From the NCBI GenBank assembly GCA_002393955.1, contig DGSK01000040.1, forward strand, positions 1-41,809: DNA of 41,809 nt, read 5' to 3'. The position numbers and the translations under genes were made by a program. Shown one piece after another: positions 1 through 6,818 of this stretch. Source of the DNA: Lachnospiraceae bacterium UBA4364. GTDB lineage: Bacteria; Bacillota; Clostridia; Lachnospirales; Lachnospiraceae. Numbering within the stretch: position 1 is the first letter of the stretch; each line of letters opens with the position of its first letter. The notes beneath the pieces are model-generated. The model saw nothing but the letters and a program-made list of their open reading frames with translations. It did no database searches and was not told where the DNA came from.

Positions 1-97
1 ACATATTGTCTAAAGCGACAGCCCCCACAATATTTTGAAAATATTACCCCTTCCTTAACAGTATCTGTCCCCGTGCTGCCAATATAACTACTTGCAA

Positions 98-126
98 TTG
101 ACATATACCTAAAAATCTGTTAGTAT
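98..126 (+). promoter_or_regulatory. Sigma-A-type promoter for the PD-(D/E)XK_2 gene
   Basis: A perfect -35 box TTGACA (98-103) is followed after exactly 17 bases by TAGTAT (121-126). Transcription would start near 133 and leave a leader of about 170 bases before the ATG at 305. That leader holds an inverted repeat, TGCACTG (152-158) and CAGTGCA (172-178), around a 13-base loop. No other structure was recognised between 1 and 304. Confidence 0.6.
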
Positions 127-304
127 CTACCCACAAAAGAAGTGAACATTCTGCACTGTGAGATTCCGAGGCAGTGCATCCCTGAGTGGCAATTCAGCCA
201 TACATTCACTGACACATAACATGAAATTTTCGCAAGATGATCTGTCAAATCTCTGTGTTTTTATATTCTATCATAGGATTTCGCAGATCAGGAAAGGGGA
301 TCCT

Positions 305-1225
305 ATGTCAAACAAAGAAGCAAAAACACTTACCACAAAAAACGAAATCTTAAAAAACGCCACTGGGCCAGTCACCATCCGCCTTACTAATGATTACCTT
401 TTTAAAAGACTTCTTCAGGAAAACAGCCAAGTACTGAAGTCACTTATATGCTCCCTGTTGCATTTCTCACCCACTCAGGTTAAAAATGTCACCATCACAA
501 ATCCAATTCTTCCAGGTGAGAGTATCACTGACAAAACCGTCATACTCGATGTTAATGTTGTTTTCAACAACAAAAGCCGGATCAATCTCGAAATGCAGGT
601 CGTTAACGAACTTAACTGGCCCGAACGCTCTACTATCTACGCCTGCCGAAATTTTTCCAAGCTAAACAAAGGAAAAAAGTACAGCGTTATAAAACCCGTC
701 TGGCAGATTGGTTTTCTCGACTTTAATCTCTTTCCAGATTCCCCTGCCTTTTACAGTACGTACAAGCTGTGCGATATCAAGAATCATCATATCTTTACCG
801 ACAAGCTCACTATCGGTGTAGTTGATCTCACCAGCATCTCGCTTGCAACCCCTGAAGATCAACGCTATAATATCGACAAATGGGCGAAGCTCTTTAAATC
901 ACAAACGTGGGAGGATATAAAAATGCTTGCTGCACAGGATATCAACATTAATGCCGCCGCTACAACTCTATATCAGCTCTCCGAAGATGAGCGCATCCAA
1001 CAGCAATGCGAAGCTCGCGAGGACTATCTGCTGCGTGAGCAGGATCTGGCCGACCGCATTGCCGACCGTGAAAAGACTATCGCCAAGCAGAAGCGTGCTA
1101 TCGCCGAAAAGGATCAGGCAATTGCTGAAAAGGATCAGGCAATTGCTGAAAAGGATCAGTCTCTTGCCAGCAAAGATGAAGAAATTGCCAGACTCAAGGC
1201 TTTGCTTGCTTCAAAAAATCAATAA
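305..1225 (+). CDS. PD-(D/E)XK nuclease family transposase-like protein (PDDEXK_2/Rpn-like)
   Basis: This is a 306-aa protein. The N-terminal part (RLTNDYLFKRLL, then DKTVILDVNVVF and INLEMQV) matches the PD-(D/E)XK_2 family, which is related to Rpn recombination-promoting nucleases. The D in ILDV and the ExQ in LEMQV are the likely active-site residues. The C-terminal third is an acidic/basic coiled coil containing in-frame IAEKDQA repeats. An upstream frame is open from 158, but ATG 305 is preferred because the purine-rich stretch GGAAAGGGGA lies just ahead of it. The family is typically multicopy in Lachnospiraceae genomes. Its role is uncertain; nuclease activity is inferred from family membership and was not shown. 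It stands alone on the plus strand with its own promoter. Confidence 0.8.
   Translation: MSNKEAKTLTTKNEILKNATGPVTIRLTNDYLFKRLLQENSQVLKSLICSLLHFSPTQVKNVTITNPILPGESITDKTVILDVNVVFNNKSRINLEMQVVNELNWPERSTIYACRNFSKLNKGKKYSVIKPVWQIGFLDFNLFPDSPAFYSTYKLCDIKNHHIFTDKLTIGVVDLTSISLATPEDQRYNIDKWAKLFKSQTWEDIKMLAAQDININAAATTLYQLSEDERIQQQCEAREDYLLREQDLADRIADREKTIAKQKRAIAEKDQAIAEKDQAIAEKDQSLASKDEEIARLKALLASKNQ
1106..1159 (+). repeat. 21-bp in-frame tandem repeat
   Basis: Copies at 1106-1126 and 1127-1147 are identical and a third partial copy runs 1148-1159. Each unit encodes seven residues of the EKDQAIA type. A diverged unit precedes the array. Changes in copy number would lengthen the coiled coil without breaking the frame. 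Confidence 0.85.
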
Positions 1226-1482
1226 TCAGCCCACATATTCATTTTACGATTATGCGCCTTATCGTAGTCAGCGCTTTATTTTTCTCTAACGTGAGCCCGC
1301 AACCATAGATACCTTATATACATTACCACTTTTTTTAGATAATGTAACAGTGCCTGTTACCCATCATCCAATATAGTCTCCATGTCAAACAGGTGCCTTC
1401 CGGTTAATCTCTTTTTCTTTACCGGATATGCATCCTTGTTTTTCACATAGTTATTTTCTCATTCTTCTGTTACGCATGGTTA

Positions 1483-1812
1483 TTATTCAATCCTGCCGAC
1501 AATATCGTTTGTGTAATAGCTCCTGATTAACACGATTCCCACAATATCCCCCGGCTTAAAGACGCCTTTCTGTCCTGTGGCGTAGTTAAAATCATAATTC
1601 TCCTTTTGAATCATATATACACCGCAGCCATCTCTTTGGCAATCATCCCATATATCATGTTCTGCAAAAATCAATTCCGGGTACGGGTTTTCGAAGATTT
1701 CACGAACGATCCGTGCCCTCTCTTCGTAGTAGCGTCCGTCCGGCATCGTTTTGCCGCCCGCTACATTTTGCATTTTCTCGTCCGCTAATGCCATGTTTTT
1801 GTTCTCTTCCAT
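1483..1812 (-). CDS. Small protein with a double-glycine-type leader (bacteriocin/peptide-like precursor candidate)
   Basis: This 109-aa protein matches no family I recognise. Its first 20 residues end LADEKMQNVAGG. Relative to the cleavage point this gives Leu -12, Met -7, Val -4, Gly -2 and Gly -1, the spacing of double-glycine leaders cut by peptidase-containing ABC exporters. The 89-residue remainder is polar and acidic, with two cysteines four residues apart (CQRDGC), so it is not a typical small cationic bacteriocin. A strong Shine-Dalgarno (GGAGGAAG) lies about 7 bases before the ATG. No exporter, immunity gene or sensor kinase is visible nearby. It could be a secreted peptide, an ordinary cytoplasmic protein with a chance GG, or an orphan of a larger system. 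Confidence 0.6.
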   Translation of the reverse strand: MEENKNMALADEKMQNVAGGKTMPDGRYYEERARIVREIFENPYPELIFAEHDIWDDCQRDGCGVYMIQKENYDFNYATGQKGVFKPGDIVGIVLIRSYYTNDIVGRIE

Positions 1813-1870
1813 CTTTGCTTCCTCCGTCTTTTCTCCTTACATTTTCGAAGCGTTATTTGCTGATGATCAA

Positions 1871-1939
1871 AGTATAGCGGTCGTCTTATATGCTGACAAC
1901 GAATTATGTCTATTCGGTCGTAAGTCATGTCTATGCGGT
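1871..1939 (-). promoter_or_regulatory. Promoter with paired direct repeats (LytTR-type operator geometry)
   Basis: On the minus strand TTGTCA (1894-1899) and TATACT (1871-1876) are separated by 17 bases. Immediately upstream lie two 9-bp direct repeats, ACCGCATAG (1931-1939) and ACCGAATAG (1910-1918), with a 12-base spacer. The 21-bp period puts both on the same helix face. The proximal repeat ends 10 bases before the -35 box. LytTR-family regulators (AgrA, ComE and BlpR types) bind paired 9-bp direct repeats spaced this way. The assignment to LytTR is inferred. The start point would be near 1864, about 50 bases ahead of the 109-aa gene. Confidence 0.55.
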
Positions 1940-1986
1940 CATTTGAATCGCTCCGTCACCTATTATGAACCGACTCCTGCAAAAAT

Positions 1987-2155
1987 AGCCTTCCTTGTGA
2001 TCCGGTTCACGACATCATCATGATTATATGCAAGTTCAATCATGATCTCTATTACTTCGTCAGCTGGTCCAAGGGATTCCACCGATGAAAGCTTTTTAAC
2101 CTGTGTACTTTACGACTAGTCATAGAATTTGTCGTAATATTCAGCCCAGGTCACT
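1987..2155 (-). pseudogene. Decayed 5' fragment duplicating the HATPase_c_4/winged-helix gene
   Basis: The minus strand here is closely similar to the first 56 codons of the gene at 2542-3573. It reads VTWAEYYDKFYD, then, after two stop codons (TAG, TAA), continues in frame to KKLSSVESLGPADEV and IMIELAYNHDDVVNRITRKA. Similarity ends abruptly at both ends. The intact copy carries TGG where the first stop sits. This is a partial duplication that has decayed. The flanking sequence from 2156 to 2264 shows no recognisable gene. Confidence 0.8.
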
Positions 2156-2264
2156 AACTATCTTCTCCATTTCTGCGACAACTATCTGCAATCCGAAAGT
2201 TTTTGCATTTTCCTACGTTATAAAATCTTCTTTCGGAAGCACAACATCTCACAGGATAGTGCTG

Positions 2265-2498
2265 TCAGTATTCCTTATCAACATGGTCTAGTCCGTATGT
2301 CTTCATGAATTCCTTAAGGTCATCATTATCCCGGATCAGCATCACCTCATGGAATTCGCCGCCGTTCCTGCTCTTGAAACCGGCAACCTGCTCTCCGGTA
2401 CATATGGATGCACGTATGACCGGCTTTTCCTTTTCCGGATCGTAATCATACGCAGGCTGGGATTTATTTTCCTTTGAAAAGATGTTAAAAAAACTCAT
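2265..2498 (-). CDS. Small conserved hypothetical protein
   Basis: This 77-aa protein begins MSFFNIFSKENKS and has the central stretch KPVIRASICTGEQVAGF followed by FHEVMLIRDNDDLKEFMKTYG. It has no signal peptide or membrane segment and no assigned function that I can name. It is a plausible real gene because an AAAGGAAG ribosome site sits just before the ATG and it lies 43 bases downstream of the HATPase_c_4 gene on the same strand. It is probably the last gene of the long minus-strand series. Confidence 0.65.
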   Translation of the reverse strand: MSFFNIFSKENKSQPAYDYDPEKEKPVIRASICTGEQVAGFKSRNGGEFHEVMLIRDNDDLKEFMKTYGLDHVDKEY

Positions 2499-2541
2499 CT
2501 TCCTTTATTTCCAAACGCAATTGCAGCTGTAACCTTAAATT

Positions 2542-3573
2542 TTACTTGTTCTTCTTTATTTCCCAATATCCGCCACGTGCAGCACCATGCCTAATCAAAA
2601 TACCTCTTTCACGTAATTCCTTAATATTCTTTTCAATCGCTCTTGTAGTCACACCCATAGTTTCAGCTATACTAGCCGCAGAAATATAATTGTTTCTTTC
2701 GATTACCCGCAATATGCCCTTCTGAGTTTCATTTATTGACAAATCACCGAATTTCACCGAACTTTCTCCGTCTTTAGTCGATATTTCATCACCATCCTGA
2801 CGCATCTCCGGTGTTAATGACTTACGATACAAATTCACCCTAAATGACTCCGGCATCTCAACAAATTCCGGTTCTGGCAAGCCGTATTCCCTTGCCGAAC
2901 TCTGTATCCTCTGAAGTTCGGTCCCCCATGCCTCAATTAGACCAATCTGGCTGAATACATTGGCGATTGCTTTGTTTCTCAGTTTTGAACGTCCCTGTAA
3001 CGCCTCTTCAAATGTAAGTCCGTTATAAAGTCCTCCCGGCGATGTAACTTCCAATCGGTCATCATAAAGAGCTACCTGTACGCAGGATTCATCTGTCATA
3101 AGTCGGTGACAATGTGCATTTATGATCATCTCCCTGATAGCTTTTACCGGAAGTTCATACTCTTCATCAGCATCATCAAAACCATAACTGTCATCCAGAT
3201 ACGAATAATCTCCCGGTATTATATATTCCTTTGATTTATACAGCTCTACAACAACACCGGCATCAACAAGCCCTATCAGCTTTTCCAGGCCATCCTTTGA
3301 AAAGCTGCCGGCAGACTGAAACACCAGCTGCTTCTGCAATCCCTCATCCATAAGGTTCGTCAGATCCGCAATATTCTCAGCAGGAAACACCAGTTTCTGC
3401 TCTATCGCCTTCCTTGCGATCCAGTTCACGACATCCTCATGATTATAGGCTAAATCAATCATGACCTCTGTTACTTCGTCAGCTGGTCCAGGGGATTCTA
3501 GAGATGAAAGCTTTTTTATTTGAGTGCTCTCCGACCAGTCATAGAATTTGTCATAGTATTCAGTCCATGTCAC
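2542..3573 (-). CDS. HATPase_c_4 (RecG C-terminal-like) protein with winged-helix tail, putative regulator
   Basis: This 343-aa protein begins at GTG 3573, with AGGGG about nine bases upstream. Residues about 140-245 match the HATPase_c_4 domain of schlafen AlbA_2-type regulators: AIREMIINAHCHR, then DDRLEVTSPGGLYNGLTFEE, RNKAIANVF and IEAWGTELQRI. Residues about 280-335 form a winged helix (ISAASIAETMGVTTRAIEKN) likely to bind DNA. The N-terminal 120 residues lack an obvious AlbA_2 motif and may be a diverged or truncated version. It follows the metallo-hydrolase gene by 38 bases. A decayed copy of its 5' end lies downstream at 1987-2155. A regulatory role is inferred. Confidence 0.75.
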   Translation of the reverse strand: MTWTEYYDKFYDWSESTQIKKLSSLESPGPADEVTEVMIDLAYNHEDVVNWIARKAIEQKLVFPAENIADLTNLMDEGLQKQLVFQSAGSFSKDGLEKLIGLVDAGVVVELYKSKEYIIPGDYSYLDDSYGFDDADEEYELPVKAIREMIINAHCHRLMTDESCVQVALYDDRLEVTSPGGLYNGLTFEEALQGRSKLRNKAIANVFSQIGLIEAWGTELQRIQSSAREYGLPEPEFVEMPESFRVNLYRKSLTPEMRQDGDEISTKDGESSVKFGDLSINETQKGILRVIERNNYISAASIAETMGVTTRAIEKNIKELRERGILIRHGAARGGYWEIKKNK

Positions 3574-3611
3574 TAATGATTACCCCTGATTTGAAGAATC
3601 CTACTCAGCAG

Positions 3612-4904
3612 CTACTTCATTTCTTGTCCCCTGGTATAATTATCCGTCGGCTCCTTGTCCCACTGCACGCCTTTTCCGGTACTTATGCAGGTTATAGTTC
3701 CCTGGATATCTGTTCTAAATAACGCACAGCCATTTTTCTTTGCCCACTCCAACGGCTCACCATGCGGATGACCATGACGGTTATAAAGTTCGCATGATAC
3801 AACCATGAAATCGGGACTGACACTGTTCAAAAATCCATCATTATTACACCCTGACTGTGCACTTCCATGATGTGCCGCCTTATAAACATTCGCCTTAACG
3901 TTATATCCAGCCTTTATTATATTATCAGTTTCTTCACCTGGAGCATCACCCATAAAAAGAAATGAATCTGATCCGTTAGTCACTTTTAAAACTATGCTGT
4001 ATGAATTACTATCCGTGTACTGTATGCCTTCATCAACAATCGGTCCAATCACTTCATACTTTGCCGTCCCAAAATTAATTGTTTCTCCTGCCTTGAGATA
4101 ATATATCGGAACATTAAATTTTCCAGCGGTCTCCATAACAAGTCCAAAAGTGCCCGTTGGTTTCTCGTAATCCGACATATATAATGCAGATACTTTATAA
4201 TCCTGCATAAGATTAACCGAACCCTGTATATGATCAGCATCATTATGCGAAAGGATTATCGCATCTATAGTCTCTATATCATACTGATTGAGTACAGTTT
4301 CTATTTTATCAACAGAATCTTTTGGTCCAGTATCAATCATCATAACAGAACCCTTATCCTGTATAAGAATAGCATCCCCCTGACCGACATCAATAAATGT
4401 AACTATGAACTCCCCTTTACTGGGCGTTTCTGTTGCCGTTGCAGTAGGTGATTTTGTTGGATCTGGTGTATTGGTTGGAGTTGGAGCCACTGTCGGCGTT
4501 GGTGTAGATGCTGTGGTCTGTGTAGAAGTAGGTGTAGCGGTTTGTGCGGGATTTTCATTGACAGTTTCTACTGCTGAATTGCTCTCAGTGTCCAGAGCCT
4601 GATTCCTATTATCATCAGCAATTTCACTATTAGGGTAAGATTCTCCCTCATTTGAAATCGTGTAATCAATATCCGCATCTGTCGATTGTACAGGAACTGC
4701 GTTATAATCAACATTTCCAGAACTGTAATCGTTTATTACCTGATCATGATTTTCAACAGTACTTTCCGCAAGCCTATTCTCATTACCAGAAACAGAATCC
4801 GGATGCTTCCTTCCATCAATCCAAAATGCAAGTACCACTCCGAGTATGACTACTCCGAGAATAGCAGACACTACCGCAAATATCTTTTTATCATCTTGGC
4901 TCAT
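3612..4904 (-). CDS. Membrane-anchored ComEC-like metallo-beta-lactamase-fold hydrolase
   Basis: This 430-aa protein has one N-terminal membrane segment (about residues 9-29), an acidic spacer, a Thr/Pro-rich linker (about 120-161) and a metallo-beta-lactamase domain (about 165-400). The domain shows FIDVGQGDAILI, MMIDTG, the metal motif SHNDADH (219-225), FLFMGDAPGEE and KAAHHGSAQSG, all typical of the isolated C-terminal hydrolase domain of ComEC/Rec2. The ComEC membrane channel is absent. The linker should hold the hydrolase on the outer face of the membrane. The substrate is unknown; nucleic acid is plausible from the family. It follows the DUF262 gene by 55 bases with no strong ribosome site. 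Its link to the defence genes is only positional. Confidence 0.85.
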   Translation of the reverse strand: MSQDDKKIFAVVSAILGVVILGVVLAFWIDGRKHPDSVSGNENRLAESTVENHDQVINDYSSGNVDYNAVPVQSTDADIDYTISNEGESYPNSEIADDNRNQALDTESNSAVETVNENPAQTATPTSTQTTASTPTPTVAPTPTNTPDPTKSPTATATETPSKGEFIVTFIDVGQGDAILIQDKGSVMMIDTGPKDSVDKIETVLNQYDIETIDAIILSHNDADHIQGSVNLMQDYKVSALYMSDYEKPTGTFGLVMETAGKFNVPIYYLKAGETINFGTAKYEVIGPIVDEGIQYTDSNSYSIVLKVTNGSDSFLFMGDAPGEETDNIIKAGYNVKANVYKAAHHGSAQSGCNNDGFLNSVSPDFMVVSCELYNRHGHPHGEPLEWAKKNGCALFRTDIQGTITCISTGKGVQWDKEPTDNYTRGQEMK

Positions 4905-4959
4905 TATTATCTATTTACCGAAATGCATTTAGCCTCTTATCATCCCGCAGGAATCAGGG

Positions 4960-6753
4960 TTATAACAAAGCCTGTCCATATCTGGCTATCGTATCCTCTG
5001 AATCTCTTCCAGAAATCTTTTTTCCTGTAGCATTTTCTATTGCATCTAATAAAGCCTTAGCTCGAAGAATAATGTGTGTTTCAAAATCATCATTTCTCAT
5101 GCTATTAACATCTAAATAGTGAGTCAGTAAAAATCCATTCAAATCTAATGGTGTAACTTTACCAGCATTCTCAATCTTTTCCAGATATTTACTTGGTGCT
5201 ACACCACCTATTTCACGATTTGTTCTATATGTTATAGGAGTTTTGTTTATTACTGAATTCCACTTTGCTTTATCATACCCCTGTTTCTCACAGTATGCCT
5301 TCGGAAAAATATGATGTATATCTGGATTTTCTGACTTATAAACGGCAAAATCCATCTCCAATCCGCTAATAAAATCCTTTGCATGGTTTTGTAATATCAA
5401 AGCCATCAAGCCCTTATATGCTGCACTCTGCCTGGTCTGTAAAGAAAGAAGTCTGGTAGGACTAAAAAAGCAGTCAGCTATAGTCTTGGGTATATACTCT
5501 TCATCATCCACCCATTTCATAACATCATTAATATCATTTACAAATCTTGTCGTATTTGCACCACCATAGAGTTCACCAAAAACACCGCACCAGTACCAAC
5601 GCTTTATTTTTTCTCTCACAGTCGCCACTGTTAGCTTATGTTGTTCTTCAAGCAGGGTACACAATGCTGCCATTGGAACTAATTGCGTTGAATACGGAAG
5701 GTTATCCACAGAAAATATTCTCTCTTCTTCAAGTATTTTTTCCGTTGCAACGAACCCCTTTGACAACGCATCCGCATATTTCTTATACACTTCTAAAGGA
5801 AGTGATAAAACATCTTTTTTCTTAGCACTTACAGTACCTTCTCCTTCGTCATGAACCCTTTTATATGTATATAAAAGCGTCAAGGATGTCAAAAAATCCG
5901 TTGCTGAAACGTCCTTCAACAGGGAATTATCAAAATATTTTTCTTTTCTGGTTCTCCAGTCACTTCTCAAATCAAAATCATCCATAGCAAAAATAGCTGT
6001 TACCAGTTCAAAAACAGTAAGTGCCACACCCCCGGTATTAACATTTTCAAATACCTGGCATACCGCTTCCTTAGGTGTATCCTTTTCAAGGTAAATCACT
6101 GGCATCTTGTATTGCATTGTCACCATAACAACCCTGCTATAGAATTCAGTAAATTGTTGTATGACAGAAGGATCGTATTTGTAGAATGCATAATATTCAT
6201 TTTGCCATTTTTGAGCATCTATATGGTTCAAAATAATATTAAGCGGAAATAATTTCTGTTCAAATTCTTTTTCTCTTGTCGTTAGATCCAATTCTATTTT
6301 CTTTCCAAAATTTGATGTTATCATCAAATTTTCTGGAATAGATATAATTGCGTCCAGTCGGTCCTCGTAGGAGTCTAATGCCTTTTCTATACTGATATAA
6401 TAATGTCTCTTAATCGGTTCACCTTTAGTGGTAGTTGTACTCACAGCGTCTTTTGTAACTAATGCCGAATAAATGGAAGTGAGTCTTTGCTGACCGTCAA
6501 GAATTAGGTTATCAGGGATAACATCATCCGATATTTTTGAACCTTCAAGCCCGTGATACTTGAATCGAACATTTTCATTGCCGTAGTTTAAAAACATAGC
6601 GGCTCCAACCGGAAAATTATTCGTAATACTAGCTATAAGTCCCCTTATCCTATCATCATCCCAAACCCAGCCACGCTGAAAATCAGGAAGCTGAATCTTA
6701 CCTTTGTCAGCCCATTTCATTAAATCAGTAATTTGCTCATCATTTGTGTACAT
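4960..6753 (-). CDS. DUF262-HNH protein (GmrSD-like type IV restriction enzyme)
   Basis: This 597-aa protein fuses the two halves of GmrSD. The N-terminal DUF262 domain has DFQRGWVWDDDRIRGLI (24-40) and ILDGQQRLTS (84-93), the ParB-like NTP-binding motifs. A helical middle follows. The C-terminal DUF1524-type HNH nuclease has IHHIFPKAYCE (479-489), then an asparagine-containing segment and TYRTNREIGG. GmrSD enzymes use NTP hydrolysis to cut DNA carrying modified bases. GAGAGGG lies about 8 bases before the ATG. It starts 65 bases after the helicase gene on the same strand, so it either adds a second defence activity to the locus or works with it. Confidence 0.85.
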   Translation of the reverse strand: MYTNDEQITDLMKWADKGKIQLPDFQRGWVWDDDRIRGLIASITNNFPVGAAMFLNYGNENVRFKYHGLEGSKISDDVIPDNLILDGQQRLTSIYSALVTKDAVSTTTTKGEPIKRHYYISIEKALDSYEDRLDAIISIPENLMITSNFGKKIELDLTTREKEFEQKLFPLNIILNHIDAQKWQNEYYAFYKYDPSVIQQFTEFYSRVVMVTMQYKMPVIYLEKDTPKEAVCQVFENVNTGGVALTVFELVTAIFAMDDFDLRSDWRTRKEKYFDNSLLKDVSATDFLTSLTLLYTYKRVHDEGEGTVSAKKKDVLSLPLEVYKKYADALSKGFVATEKILEEERIFSVDNLPYSTQLVPMAALCTLLEEQHKLTVATVREKIKRWYWCGVFGELYGGANTTRFVNDINDVMKWVDDEEYIPKTIADCFFSPTRLLSLQTRQSAAYKGLMALILQNHAKDFISGLEMDFAVYKSENPDIHHIFPKAYCEKQGYDKAKWNSVINKTPITYRTNREIGGVAPSKYLEKIENAGKVTPLDLNGFLLTHYLDVNSMRNDDFETHIILRAKALLDAIENATGKKISGRDSEDTIARYGQALL

Positions 6754-6818
6754 ATAACTACCCTCTCTTAGTTCTTACTGAAAAGGATTTCCCGTTTCAC
6801 AATATATTATCCCAAAGG

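Noticed and set aside
1344..1360. Perfect inverted repeat GTAACAG-TGC-CTGTTAC in the gap after the PD-(D/E)XK_2 gene
   Set aside because: No T-run follows on either strand and no promoter is nearby, so it fits neither a terminator nor an operator with any confidence.
4405..4602. Plus-strand Gly/Val-rich reading frame that looks like a repetitive protein
   Set aside because: It is the complement of the Thr/Pro-rich linker of the ComEC-like hydrolase and has no ribosome site.
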